Positions 45,015 to 57,000 of a stretch of 64,000 nt of DNA are shown here, piece by piece. The stretch comes from Limanda limanda (taxonomy: Eukaryota > Chordata > Actinopteri > Pleuronectiformes > Pleuronectidae). Position 1 is the stretch's first letter; each line of letters starts with the position of its first letter. The position numbers and the translations under genes are program-made. The notes under the pieces were generated by a model. It saw nothing but the letters and a program-made list of their open reading frames with translations. It did not search any database and had not been told where the DNA came from. The DNA is taken from assembly GCF_963576545.1 (NCBI RefSeq), contig NC_083636.1, positions 1,248,383-1,312,382 on the forward strand, written 5' to 3'.

Positions 45015-46673
45015 ATGGAGCAGCAAGAAAATCAACTGGACAGAGAAAGATTCTCCTGTTGGATCTGTGAGGATCTACTGAAGGATCCGGTGACTGCTGT
45101 CTGTGGACACAGCTACTGTAAGAGCTGTATTAACACCCACTGGGACAAAGAGGAGGAGAGAAGAAGCTACAGCTGTCCTCAGTGTAGACAGACCTTCACA
45201 CCGAGGCCTGTCCTGCAGACAAACACCATGTTAGCTAATTCACTGGAGGAGCTGAAGAAGACTGGACTCCAAGCTGCTCCTGCTGATCACTGCTATGCTG
45301 GACCTGAAGATGTGGCCTGTGATGTCTGCACTGGGAGAAAACTGAAAGCCCTCAAGTCCTGTTTGAATTGTTTGGCCTCTTATTGTGAGAAACACCTCCA
45401 GCGTCATCTTCAGTCAGCTGCATTGAAGAAGCACAAGCTGGTGGAGCCCTCGGAGAAGCTCCAGGAGAACATCTGCTCTCGTCACAACAAGGTGATGAAA
45501 ATGTTCTGCCGCACTGATCAGCAGTGTATCTGTTCTCTCTGCTCTGTGGAGGAACATAAAGACCACGACACAGTGTCAGCTGCAGCAGAAAGGACTGGGA
45601 GGCAGAGAGAGCTCGGGCTGAGGAGACAAACCATCCAGCAGAGAGTCCAGGACACAGAGAAGGACGTGAAGCTGCTTCAACAGGAGGAGGAGGCCGTCAA
45701 TGCCTCTGCTGATAAAGCAGTGAAGCACAGTGAGAAGATCTTCACTGAACTGATCCGTCTGCTGGAGAAAAGAAGCTCTGATGTGGAGCAGCAGATCAGA
45801 TCCCAGCAGGAAACTGAAGTGAGTCGAGTCAGAGAGCTTCAGGAGAGACTGGAGCAGGAGATCACTGAGCTGAAGAGGAAAGACCATGAACTGAAGCAGC
45901 TCTCAGACACAGAGGATCACAACCAGCTTCTACACAACTACCCCTCACTGTCACCACTCAGTGAATCTACACACTCATCCAGCTTCAGGATCCGTCCTCT
46001 GAGGTACTTTGAGGACGTGACAGCAGCTGTGTCACAGGTCAGAGGTCGACTACAGGACATTCTGAGTGAGATTTTACAGATTGTGTCTCAAGTGGATGTT
46101 TTACTGGGACAACCAGAGCCAGAGACCAGAGCTGACTTCTTAAAATATTCCCAGGAAATCACAATGGATCCAAACACAGCACACAGACGTTTGTTATTAT
46201 CTGAGGGAAACAGAAAAGTAACACGTATGAGAGAAGATCAGTCTTATTCTGATCACCCAGACAGATTCACTGGTTGTTGTCAGGTCCTGAGTAGAGAGAG
46301 TCTGATTGGACGTTGTTATTGGGAGGTGGAGGTAGGGGTGGGGGTGTTGGGAGGAGTTTTTGTAGCAGTCACACACAACAATATCAGAAGACATGAATCT
46401 GCATTTGGATTCAATGATAAATCTTGGTCATTATGTTGTTATGGAAACAGTTATTACTTTCAATACAACAACATCAGGACTCCAGTGTCAGGTCCTGGGA
46501 CCTCCAGAATAGGAGTGTACCTGGATCACAGTGCAGGTGTTCTGTCCTTCTACAGCGTCTCTGGCACCATGACTCTCCTCCACAGAGTCCAGACCACGTT
46601 CACTCAGCCTCTCTATGCTGGAGTTAGAGTTGGTTGGTCTGGATCCACAGCTGAGTTGTGTAAACTCAAATAG
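45015..46673 (+). CDS. Intact TRIM E3 ligase-like protein (finTRIM/TRIM16-like)
   Basis: 552 codons in one exon. I chose the ATG at 45015 because it opens [15 protein letters not shown], the usual family start; an in-frame ATG 78 bases upstream adds only leader-like residues. Domains: RING C3HC4 at residues 15-57 (C15, C18, C30, H32, C35, C38, C54, C57); B-box 1-like at 102-131; B-box 2 at 154-184 (C154, H157, C165, D168, C173, C176, H181, H184); coiled coil about 186-296; PRY from about 376; SPRY to the end, with WEVEV at 436-440 and YLDHSAGVLSFYSV. By family knowledge it is a cytoplasmic RING ubiquitin ligase of the fish TRIM expansion linked to antiviral defence, with SPRY as target-binding domain. 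It is the only intact copy of three. Single-exon structure matches the TRIM16-like fish group better than multi-exon classical finTRIMs. Exact orthology is unresolved. Confidence 0.93.
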   Translation: MEQQENQLDRERFSCWICEDLLKDPVTAVCGHSYCKSCINTHWDKEEERRSYSCPQCRQTFTPRPVLQTNTMLANSLEELKKTGLQAAPADHCYAGPEDVACDVCTGRKLKALKSCLNCLASYCEKHLQRHLQSAALKKHKLVEPSEKLQENICSRHNKVMKMFCRTDQQCICSLCSVEEHKDHDTVSAAAERTGRQRELGLRRQTIQQRVQDTEKDVKLLQQEEEAVNASADKAVKHSEKIFTELIRLLEKRSSDVEQQIRSQQETEVSRVRELQERLEQEITELKRKDHELKQLSDTEDHNQLLHNYPSLSPLSESTHSSSFRIRPLRYFEDVTAAVSQVRGRLQDILSEILQIVSQVDVLLGQPEPETRADFLKYSQEITMDPNTAHRRLLLSEGNRKVTRMREDQSYSDHPDRFTGCCQVLSRESLIGRCYWEVEVGVGVLGGVFVAVTHNNIRRHESAFGFNDKSWSLCCYGNSYYFQYNNIRTPVSGPGTSRIGVYLDHSAGVLSFYSVSGTMTLLHRVQTTFTQPLYAGVRVGWSGSTAELCKLK

Positions 46674-47663
46674 ACTCGAGTCATTAAAAGAAGTGATTTA
46701 GATTCTGTGTTTAAATCTTTAACTTCTTTTGTCGCAATGTTTGTTGATCAAAGTTCGTCGTGGTGATGTTTCTGCTCCGCACAGAGATCAGCTGTCAATC
46801 AAACACTGACCTTCCTTTATCACACATATTTAGTTCTCACTTTGTAAAGACAGAAATCTATAATTACACTTACATGAATGTGTTTGAAATAACTAATGTT
46901 GCTGTTGTTTTTTAAATCAATGTAGAATTCAGGTTGTGTGATGTTTTAGAACCTGTGTTGATCCTGATGAGTGTTGCAAAGGGGCGGAACATTTCTGGAA
47001 ACTTTCTGGAAACTTTCCACGGGAAGTTAAGCTCAGGAATTTGGGAGATTTTGACACTTTTTTTGCAGAAGTTATCCTATAACAGGGAACTTACAGGAAG
47101 TTGAGAACCAGCCGAGCTCAGCTGGAGCCTGGATGCAGCTCGTTGGGAACATTGTCTGCCAGAAAAGTAAACCTGTGACTTTGTGTTGTTGTTGAATGTC
47201 TTTGTCATTACCTAGCATGTTGATGACTTGTTACACTGAAGCCATGTTCATGTTAATACCAAGTTCATTTGTATACAGTAGCTAACCTTTTACAGCCGTG
47301 AGAGTACTATGTATGTACAGTTGCAATCAGAAATATTCAACCCCCCCAAAGATTTTAAGGATTTATCAATTAAAGTTTTTTCAAAGAGCAAGATTCTGCT
47401 TCTTTATGAGTTGAGTGATACAGAGAGTCAACACAGAAAATGCATGATGGAGTATTTGTGTCTAACAGTATATTTTGTTAAGATAGCCATGTCACAATTA
47501 TTCAACGATATAATATTGTTATATATTTATAATACTGATCCTTCACTGGCTTCAGCTGTGATGACCATATAACCCCCAGGTGTGTGTGGGTCAGGGGTGT
47601 GTCTGTTAGGTGTGTGTGTGTCAGGTGTGTATGTCAGATGTGTGTCTGTTAGGTGTGTGTCTC

Positions 47664-47847
47664 ATGCTGAACGTTGTCAACAGAACAATAGAATAACGTG
47701 AGTGAGCGTGTTTAGCGTTCTCATGCTAACAGGTTTAAACAGGTGACATGAGGCGGAAAAGCAGGTTGAGCAGACGAGAGGGAGAGAGAGAGAGAGGGGG
47801 GGGGGTGATGAGCAACTGTCAGCAGGAGATTGTGTTTGGCTTAGATC

Positions 47848-47883
<36 letters not shown>

Positions 47884-48004
47884 CACATATGATTTGGTTC
47901 ATTCCCTCTCTCCTTTATGAGCTCATGCCAAAGTAAGCTCATTACCATCACACGAGCCGAAGCTGGAATTCAGAAATTCATTAGCTCCACGATTTGCATA
48001 TGTA

Positions 48005-48038
<34 letters not shown>

Positions 48039-51000
48039 GGGGGGGGGGTTGTCTTACGATACCAGTGAGCTGTACCTGTGGACAAATTTAAATTTAAATC
48101 CACACGACTACGTTTTAGTTTGAGAACACATCATCTCTGTTACAGACGTATTTTCCGTCTGGAGAAGGAAACTCAGCTGGTCCTGTTTTATTTTGAAAAC
48201 CACAGGTCTGCGTTTGAGTCACATTTCCTTCTCTGTAGTTGGAGAGTGGAGTTAGAGAGCACTCTACCATATATCAGCCTAGTTAGCTTTACTTAATTAG
48301 CCAAACCTAAACGACCACGTCTTCCAAACCACCGGATGTCGACGCCCCTTTTCGGTCGTTTCAACACCGAATGACACGTGTGATGAAGTTCGCGTGTTGC
48401 TCGTCTTCCTCACGCCAGCTGGTCCAGAGGAGTCGACGCCATCGCACAGCAGGAGGGAATTAACAACAACATTTCCAAATAGGTTGAGTTTGTGATTGTT
48501 ACAGCTACGGTCCTCACAAAGCTAGTGAACCAGCGGTGATGGTGTGTGTGTGTGTGTGTCTGTGTGTGTGTGTGTGTGTGTGGCGCCACAGGCTCTAACC
48601 CACTCCTACCTGCTTCTCCGTCATGGCTTCTCTTCCCTCTTGTGCGGCTGAATTAAAATGTTCCCCTCGCTCTGCTGAAGGTTTGAGCTCCAGACGATTC
48701 ATGTTCAAAGAAGTGAAGTCAGAGAAGCAGAGACGGACGATTACAGCAACAAAGGCATGACCGACAGGGAGAGAGGCTTTAATAGAGTTAAAATTGAGTT
48801 TCTGAATGGATCATTGTGTTAATTTCAGAGTAAATACAGTTATTTTGGAGCAGGGTGCTCTCCGGCTCAGGAGAGGGACGATAGCACATCTCGTTCCTCC
48901 TCCAGCAGCGAGTTCACGACCAGAGTTTCTCTGAGATCACGTGATCTGCTCGGCCTGAGGAACGATGTCCAAGATGAAGCTGAGAGAAGAGATACGTCCT
49001 GTGTTCGAATCCGTCCAGCGAGTCAAACTCTGCTTGAGCGTCTGAGTCCGGCCCGAGAGCACTTCAGCAGTATGTAGAGTGAGTGTTGCTATGGTTACCA
49101 TTCAGCTCTGCAGTCATTTCAAAGGATAATTTCTGCAGGTTCCTTCACATCTTTAATCACCTCATGAGTCATATGTACAGAGAGAGGGATTTAATTTCCT
49201 GTAATGATTACTCCTGAACACACACACACACACACACACGCACACACACACACACACACGCACACACACACACACACACGCACACACACACACACCTGAT
49301 GATTGTCAAGAGAAGCTGGATCACTATGGGATTGAGAACAATTCAGACTTTTTATTATTATTGTTATACGGAGTTTAAGAAATCTTAACACACACGCAGA
49401 GGAGAACACAAGAAGAAGAAGAAGAAGAAGAAGAAGAGCCCTGACGTCCTGACACACAGACTGTTGTCATGGTTACGTTTGTCTTCTCATCAGGTGAAGA
49501 CGTGATGCTGTTCTGGATGTTGTCGTGTTGCTTTGCAGTAGAAGTTGATCCTGGTCCCACATCTTTGTTTCATGTAAACTGGATCAGGAGATATGAGCCT
49601 TTATGGACTTTCATATAAATGTTCTTACCTTGTGAATCTGTTATTTTAAGAACGCCTCGAGAGAATCCTACAAATTCTGTTTGTGTCAAGGTCACGACAG
49701 ACACACACACAGACACACACACCTCGTGCTCATTGTCGTGCTTGGCTGAGGATGAGAGAACACGCTGCTCAGAAACATGGATTGTGTCTCAGTCGAGTCG
49801 CTCAGGTCGTCTGAACGTCCTTGAACGTCTCAGGTGGAGTTTGGATTAATTTGGACTCTGCTGTGAGCGTCTGGACGAGATTCAGCTCCAACACATCTGT
49901 GGAAACACCAGCAGAATTCAGAGAGAAGCACAGAGCAGGAAATAAACATCTGATGAGAAAATCGCTTTATTTATAATTCCCTTTAAAAGCTGATTATTAT
50001 ACTCAGAGGTTCAATTGTCTCATTATCAAATCATCTTGTGTTTTTTAAATCTCTGAGCAAATTTAATTTAGTTTCAAACTGAATCAATCTCCGTCCACAC
50101 TGACGCAGCTGATCATGTTCACATCCACTGGTCATGTGGTGTAAACAGGAAGTAGGAAGTCTGCTTCCGACTGAAACACAACCTCAGGGTTTTCAAACTA
50201 AAACCAGGAGGAGAAAGTTGCTGTTAGTCGAACAATCACGTTTACATGTTCAATCATAATCCATCTCAGCTGTTCAGGAACACAAAGGTCTGCAGAACAC
50301 GTGTTGGATTCATCTCTGTTGATTTGACTTCACTCTGAGGAGCTCGTCCTGATTTCTGGAAACACAAACACGTCCGTACACTGAGAAATAAAACACATAT
50401 TAATGTTTTCCACTGAATTCATTAAACTGAACGTTCCCTCTGAGAACATGACAAACAGGTGCATGTGTGTGTGTGTGTGTGTCTCAGGGGGTGGAGTGTG
50501 TGAATGTATGTGCAGATGTTACACAGCATGAACCAGATTCCCGGTGTCAGGATCCCCCCCCCCCTTCCCCTCCCTCTCCCCACCTGTGCTCGTCCTTATC
50601 AGCGGCTGGAAGCTGCTCGCCGTATCGCCGCCACTTTCTCTTTCTGTCTTTGTTCTCTGTCCCATCTCAGTCTAACAGGATTGTGTTTCTAATCACTTTC
50701 ACCCCCCCGACCTGTCTCCGCTTAATACCCCCCCCCCATACTCCACCTCCTCCACCTCCTCCCTGTTTCACATTCACCTCCAGCGTTTATCTCCAGAGAC
50801 AGAAGTGAAGACGTGACGCTGCTGCTGTGAGTCGTCATGAAGAACAGAATTAAAGTGTAACGGTGACGCAGTGTTTTCCAGCGTCGCTGCCCCCTGCTGG
50901 AGGTTTGTAGGACCAATGAAGATCCCACTGTTTCCTTCAGGGAGAAGGACACGTGAAGTGTTTTTTATGGGTTTGATTCACACATCAGATGTAATCACAG

Positions 51001-52055
51001 TAAAACCTCTAATTCATATTCAACTAATCTGTTTATCTGTTAATCTGCTATCTGATGTTACTGATACAGTCAGTGGAAAAAACATCAGGAGAACAAAGTC
51101 ATCTTCAGCTGAATGAGATGTAAAACACTGAGAAGGTTCCTTGTGTTTCTCTGTATTATTTCCATCAGTAACACAGATGTTACAGAACAACGTCCTGAGG
51201 AAACAACAGATCCTCACCGAGAGGAGTTTTGATTTAAAATATTCACGAGGTATGAAACTGGAGCTTCTCTGCAGGAGTGAATCTGAACCTCTCTCAGAAT
51301 GTAATTACATTTCAGTTTGAGATGATTGACTGTAGCATATAGCAGCCGGCGCTGTCGTCACGCGGCTGCGGTGACGGACTGTTAACGAGCTGCTTTACCC
51401 TGAAGTTGAACTCCCTCTGCTGACGAGTGGAGACGAGACAATTACAGTTTGATTATCACCTGGAGACAAACCATGGAGATAATCTCATCCTCAGTTATTA
51501 CAGAGCGTCACACAGATATGACATGTTGTGTAAATGTGGGAGGACACACACGTCAGGAAGTAATCTGAAGTTTTGTCCTAATATTGACATCAGTTATGAT
51601 AATGTTGTAGTAACCAATTACTTTTAATTAGTATTTTTTCCCCACGAGGAAGCTGTGGACATCAAACATCAGCCGAGGGAAAATCAGAGACGCAGCTTTT
51701 CTAGAACTAGATTTTACTTTCACTCCTGCGCTTTTATCATTTTTATCACTTTCTTTATTTTCCATTTTTTAGATTTTTTTTCTTTTTAATTTCCTTTTGT
51801 TTTAAATGTAATTTTAACAAGTTGTTATGTTACTTAAAATCTGCTCTCTTATGTGAATTACATTTTAAAACTCACTTTAATTAAACTGATGATTTAAGAT
51901 AGAATCGTTGCATAGTGATGATTTATTGTCAGCAGAGAAGAGAGGGCGGAGCCTCGGGGGAAACCTGTCCTCCTCTTCAGACCCCGGATCTTTAAACCAC
52001 TGGAAACCACTGCAGCTACATGGGTTGCCATGACGATTCTCTGTTTTGATAATGT
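47664..52055. other. No gene supported; microsatellites
   Basis: Mixed sequence after the TRIM array. TG/CA runs lie at 47850-47880, 48008-48036 (followed by a G11 run), 48540-48582, 49219-49294 and 50464-50482, an AAG run at 49411-49437, and C-rich stretches at 50550-50580 and 50728-50738. ORFs up to 113 codons have no domain. A faint copy of the 28 kb AGGTCA-type repeat is at 49560-49705. Confidence 0.45.
50887..50900 (-). promoter_or_regulatory. CTCF-like core motif (14/14)
   Basis: The minus strand reads CCAGCAGGGGGCAG, a full match to CCASYAGRKGGCRS. Not in a repeat that I recognise. Confidence 0.45.
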
Positions 52056-52059
52056 CCAC

Positions 52060-52700
52060 CAGGGGCGTTTATAGGATTGAAAGAAAGGGGGGGCTTAGCC
52101 CCTAATGTTGGCGAAGGTTTGCGCGCACATCGCACGCCAATTTTCTTTGGGCTCATTTGGGGCTGCGGATATCCATTGTTTCAGACAGTTCATAGATTGG
52201 TTCAATCAGAAAGACTGTGATTTTTCTCTGTATCTTTGCTTGCAGTCATTCAGTATGAGATAACAGAAGAGACAGAATTTCAGGGTCACTGTGAAATTTT
52301 ACAACACAAATATGAACTTTTCTCAAATAGAGCGAAATAATTTTCCTGCTTGTAAAGGAAAGACGGATATACTAGTTTTCATATCCCCCTCACTCCCAAA
52401 TCCTCATTCTTAAAGGGACCACACACAATGGATGGAGAATGGACCTGTCTGTGTCAACTTCTGAGTTGTTTATTTGTTGTATTATGAGCAGAAGGGAATA
52501 AGATACACAATACACAAAAATACATTCAAATTATTTCAAAAATAGTTATTTCTTACATTTCAAATTTGCTCGTTCACACTCTTGCTCACTGGAGACATTT
52601 TCTAACAAAATAGCTAGCTTAGTGTTAACATAGCTCATTACAATATCCCCTTTCATTTGCCTCAAGTTAACCTAAATTTAAGCAGGTAACAAGCGTTAAC
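52060..52700. mobile_element. Possible DNA-transposon remnant
   Basis: Starts CCAGGGGCGTTTATAGGATT followed by GGGGGGGCTTAGCCCC, a phrase I associate with terminal sequences of fish DNA transposons. The interior is AT-rich and non-coding. The other end and a target duplication were not found. 52700-53510 has no recognisable gene. Confidence 0.25.
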
Positions 52701-53365
52701 AACTACAGATAGCTACATTCTGTAACTAACTGTAATTACAATTTCACTCCGTGCATCATTTACTATGAGCTAAACTCCTTGGCTGTAATCCTGCTGTCTT
52801 GATGAGAGACGTTACTTGGCAGAGTGAGAAAGCCAGCGCAGCAGCGATGCAGACTCCCCAAGGTCCTAGTGCCCGGCCTTTTATTGTTAGGTATGATGAG
52901 AGGCTGTTGGATTGTAAACATATGTATATGTAATATGTATATGTATGAGAAAACATACAAACCAGAAACGAACTCACATATGTAGCATGTTAGAGTTATA
53001 AATAACTTGTCCATGTGTAAAACAATAGTTCCCAAAAAAATCCCAATATATATATAGATATTTATGCTTTTATTCTTCTATATTTTCACAATCCACCTCA
53101 CCCTCTGTGTTCATGATTCTGTTGTTATTGTCTGGTTATTGTGTTTATATTAAATGTTGTCTTCTTTCACACCTGAGTGCACAATCCCTCCGAGCAGCCG
53201 AGACACTCAACACAACCAGCAGCTCTCCTTTAATTAATGGTCCAGAAATTAATTTGTTGTGAGTTGTCAACAGAGTGATGAGTCTATTCATAAGCAGCTG
53301 ATACTGTCCACACAAACACAACCGAGTGAACACACGTGAACTCTCCACCGCACACACCTGCGTGG

Positions 53366-53379
53366 ACACCAGGGGGCGC
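53366..53379 (+). promoter_or_regulatory. CTCF-like core motif (13/14)
   Basis: ACACCAGGGGGCGC mismatches CCASYAGRKGGCRS only at the first base. It may derive from the teleost repeat whose tail reads GACACCAGGGGGCG, although the rest of the repeat is not evident here. Confidence 0.35.
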
Positions 53380-53512
53380 CGCGAGTCGTGTCTTATTAAA
53401 ACACATCACCTGGACGATCCCGGTCTCCCTCTACTACTCTCTTTAATTCAGCAGCGCTCTGAATCCTGATCTGCAATCTGTTCTCATTACACTTATTTTC
53501 TCGCTCTATCGC

Positions 53513-53684
53513 TCTCTCCCTCTCCCTCTCCCTCTCCCTCTCCCTCTCTCCCTCTCCCTCTCCCTCTCCCTCTCCCTCTCCCTCTCCCTCTCCCTCTCCC
53601 TCTCCCTCTCCCTCTCCCTCTCCCTCTCCCTCTCCCTCTCCCTCTCCCTCTCCCTCTCCCTCCCTCCTTCTCCCTCCCTCCCTC
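53513..53684. repeat. (CTCCCT)n hexanucleotide array
   Basis: About 24 hexamers, then degenerate CCCTCC units. The complementary strand is (AGGGAG)n, G-quadruplex prone. The minus-strand Gly-Arg repeat ORF (53493-53762) is an artefact and not an RGG protein. Confidence 0.95.
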
Positions 53685-53809
53685 AGGTGGAGAGTGTAAT
53701 TGCTGTGGTTTAACCGGTGCTGTGTTTGATCTCACGCTTATCCTCTGAAGCCTCTCGCTCATGAAAGAGATGAAGGAAGGAACGTATCTCCCAAGGAAGG
53801 CCTGCAGTG

Positions 53810-53878
53810 AGTGTGTGTGTCTGTGTGTGTGTGAGTGTGTGTCTGTGTGTGTGTGTGTGTGAGCGTGTGTGTGTGTAT
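53810..53878. repeat. Interrupted TG repeat
   Basis: TG units with TCTG, GAGTG and GAGCG interruptions. 53880-54560 holds no recognisable gene or repeat. Confidence 0.85.
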
Positions 53879-54559
53879 TGAGTGGGAATTGCTTCAGTCT
53901 GCTCAGATTTTTTTAAGTAATTGAATTACTGCAGCAGCGTCGGCGCAGGAACTTCAGGCTAAAACACACAAATCACTTCAATCTAAAGCCAATTCCTTCC
54001 CGTTTAACCTCCGTGTGTTACACCAGACGTGAAGTCGTTTTCTCCGCTGCCTTTTATTAGATCCTCATCTGCAGCCGTGGGCGCGTCGTGCACACAGGAG
54101 GAAGAGGACTCGTCTGTAATGAAGACGATGAAGAGGGTTTAAAGACGCTTCATTGATCTGAGCTGAGACACTTTCCATACGTGAAGCCCGGGAATCCATC
54201 AACGACTCACTGATCAGCCAGATGTTCACTTCCTGCTCGGCTGAGATGAATCTGTGTTTTCAAAGTTGCACAAACAGGGAAGTAGAGACTGATCTCAGAG
54301 CAGCTATAGCATTACATCTCATCTGGTTTTAGTTGGTGATTTACAACTTAATTGATTTAATTTGACTTTAAAGATTCATACCGATCTTAATTTAATGCTG
54401 ATTCCTGATTGGTCAGGCTGCTTCTGATTCAAGTAAACAAAACAAATCATTAGTTCATTAGAAGAATTAGCATTTTTTAATCATCTATTCGTGTTGGCTT
54501 TACTAACGCTGCTTCCAGACCTGCACTGAACTCTGGGTAATCTCTTGTCGACTCAGAGG

Positions 54560-55135
54560 ATCCAGACTTCCTCCTGAGATCCTCCCGAGATCCTCCTGAG
54601 ATCCTCCTGAGATCCTCTAGACTTCCTCCTGAGATCCTCCTGAGATCCTCCTGAGATCCTCCTGAGATCCTCCTGAGATCCTCCTGAGATCCTCCTGAGA
54701 TCCTCCTGAAATTCTTTAGACTTCCTCCCGAGATCCTCCAGACGTCCTCCTGAGCTCCTCCCGAGATCCTCCTGAGATCCTCCTGAGATCATTCCGAGAT
54801 CCTCCCGAGATCCTCCTGACATCCTCCTGAATCCTCCTGACTTCCTCTAGACTTCCTCCTGAGATCCTCCAGACTTCCTCCTGAGATCCTCCTGAGATCC
54901 TCCTGAGATCCTCCTGAAATTCTTTAGACTTCCTCCCGAGATCCTCCAGACTTCCTCCTGAGCTCCTCCCGAGATCCTCCTGAGATCCTCCTGAGATCCT
55001 TCCGAGATCCTCCCGAGATCCTCCTGACATCCTCCAGAGATCCTCCTGAGATCCTCCAGACTTCCTCCCGAGTTCCTCCTGAGATCCTCCAGAGATCCTC
55101 CTGAGATCCTCCCGAGATCCTCCTGCCAGCCTCAG
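54560..55135. repeat. GAGATCCTCCT minisatellite with higher-order period
   Basis: An 11-bp unit (GAGATCCTCCT) mixed with CAGACTTCCTCC-type variants. A 208-bp higher-order repeat is marked by GAAATTCTTTAGACTTCCTC at 54708 and 54916, with the same variant order following each. Minus-strand ORFs of about 90-105 codons (GGSQEDLRR-like) are by-products. Confidence 0.92.
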
Positions 55136-55139
55136 AGGG

Positions 55140-56875
55140 AAACTACACTAATGTCTGAATGACCTGATGTGAGACCAGCAGGATTCATCACAAACTGAGG
55201 GCTCTGAGGATGAAGCTTCAAACACGTGACAGATACAAACCTGAGAAATGAGTCTTCACCACCTGATGTTAGCAGCAGATCCCTCACCACAGCCGAGTCG
55301 ATCTCAGAAGATCAGAATGAATCAGAAGCAGAAACGTTTAATCAAATAAAGCTGATAAGAATCCAGCAGCTCCATGTGAAAAGACAAATCATTGTTTGTT
55401 CCTTTGAAAGAAGCTGAAGAGTTTTGTTGTGACGTTCATCAGATGAACAGTGGAGATGTGGATCCAGACATGAAGGTGTTCGCTGGGGGAACTGGTTCTG
55501 TGGAAGATTCCATATTGAAGCTCAGAAGCAGCTGAACACATGACATGAATCTTTTTTATCTGGAGCAGAAAGGTTGAAGGAGCAGCAGCGTTTACTTTGC
55601 TGCCAGAAAAAGATGCTGCGTTGCATTTTCATTTATTTACATTTGAAGATTTGTGTGAATGTTCAGATCTGTGGACTCGTCAGGATTCAGCTCTGAGAGC
55701 AAAGGTCATGGGGTCGAGGCTCCAGAACGAGGTACTTCATCTTCTGCAATAAACACCATTTCCCATCAGCCCCAGTGGGACACTTCAGAACCAACAGGTC
55801 AGAGCTGTGGTGAGTTTTGTATGTTTTTTGTGGAAGTTGTATTTTCCTGAAGGTCTGAGTTTCTCACGAGGGCTGTCGTCTCAGAATCTGAAAAGTGACG
55901 CTCAGGAAATGATGATCGTAGTTTTACAAAGTCTGAAGCTCGGACGTGACCCCCTGACTTTAGCTTTCAACTCTGAGGCAACGAATACAAGTCTGAAACA
56001 TTTGGTTCAGAGTTTATGTTTCTCATGTACATATTAACATTTTCCTGTAGGTGTGAACGAGTCGGACCCGGACAATGTCCCGCTGCTTCTTCATGTGTGA
56101 AACACTAACTTCAGAAAATGTTCACTGTTTTATAGAGGTCCTGAATTTGTGTTTGTCAGTGTTGTGTGTGTTTGTGTGAATCTGCACACGAGCTTTGAGG
56201 AGAGCGACTGTGTCCACACATCCTTTAAGAAATAGAAAAGAAAAGAAGAGCGACACAACAAATAGGTTTCCAGAAAGGATTTGTCTGTTTGAGCCGTATT
56301 ATCAGAGTGATGGCTGCCATTTCTCCCAGCTGACACCTGTGTTCATCTCCACCTCACACTGTGAACGTCTGTGTGTGTCTGTGTGTGTGTGTCTGTGTGT
56401 TTGTGTGTGTGTGTGTGTGTGTCTGTGTGTGGGAGACTGACATTCTGCCGCCGACAGCGATGATTACAGGTTGGCAGGAATTTAAAGTCAGGAAAACAAG
56501 ACAGGAAACGCAGAGCGGCGAGTCGGAGGCGTGATGACAGAGGAGGGAGAGAAGCTAAAGTAGCGAGTCACTGATTGATGCGACCACGAGTGTTGATCAC
56601 AAACCGTATCGCTGAGTCGCTCTCTGTCTTACCGCACTCGTCAAAAACATGAATCACTCAGAGAAAGAAGATTTACGATGCGTTCAAATCTGCTTTGTTT
56701 GTTGTAACATCAGAATCCTGAAGGTTGAACCTGTTCTGCTGCTCCACACGTCTCACAGCTGATTCATGATCCTTCTTTAAGTCGCCTCTTCATCTTCTAA
56801 CAAAGAAATCAAACCACTAATGCCAAATGTAAACTTAACAACATGTAATTCACCCAGAGCGGCTGTCAGTGACAT
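55140..56875. other. No gene supported
   Basis: Mixed sequence; an interrupted TG tract at 56369-56428. Short ORFs only. Confidence 0.4.
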
Positions 56876-56879
56876 CACA

Positions 56880-57000
56880 ACCTGTGAATAAAGATGGACG
56901 ACACATCTCCTCCAGAAGTGATGCTAAAAAATCTCTCATTCACAGCTCGACCAATCAGGAGTCAGTCCCAGCTGTCAATCACGGGACAAGGAAACCTCTT
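56880..57000. repeat. Partial copy of the teleost interspersed repeat
   Basis: Contains CAGCTCGACCAATCAGGAGT then CAGTCCCAGCTGTCAATCAC, matching the left half of the copies at 2600 and 30300. The CTCF-like tail is missing. Confidence 0.6.

Larger units (their letters stand above)
44400..47663 (+). repeat. TRIM tandem array, unit C (intact)
   Basis: 3264 bp: GA microsatellite, leader, single-exon TRIM gene, and the shared 3' flank. The flank has GGAAACTTTCCACGGGAAG, similar to the hAT end phrase GGAAACTTTCCATGGGAATT at about 7897, so each unit may carry an old hAT remnant. The unit ends at the sequence (GTGTGTCTCA) with which the next unit would begin. Confidence 0.88.

Noticed and set aside
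52050..52070. CCACCAGGGGCG as a CTCF site
   Set aside because: One G short in the core; falls below the match threshold used for the other sites.
53493..53762. Gly-Arg repeat ORF resembling an RGG-box protein
   Set aside because: Produced by the (CTCCCT)n array; no flanking conserved coding sequence.
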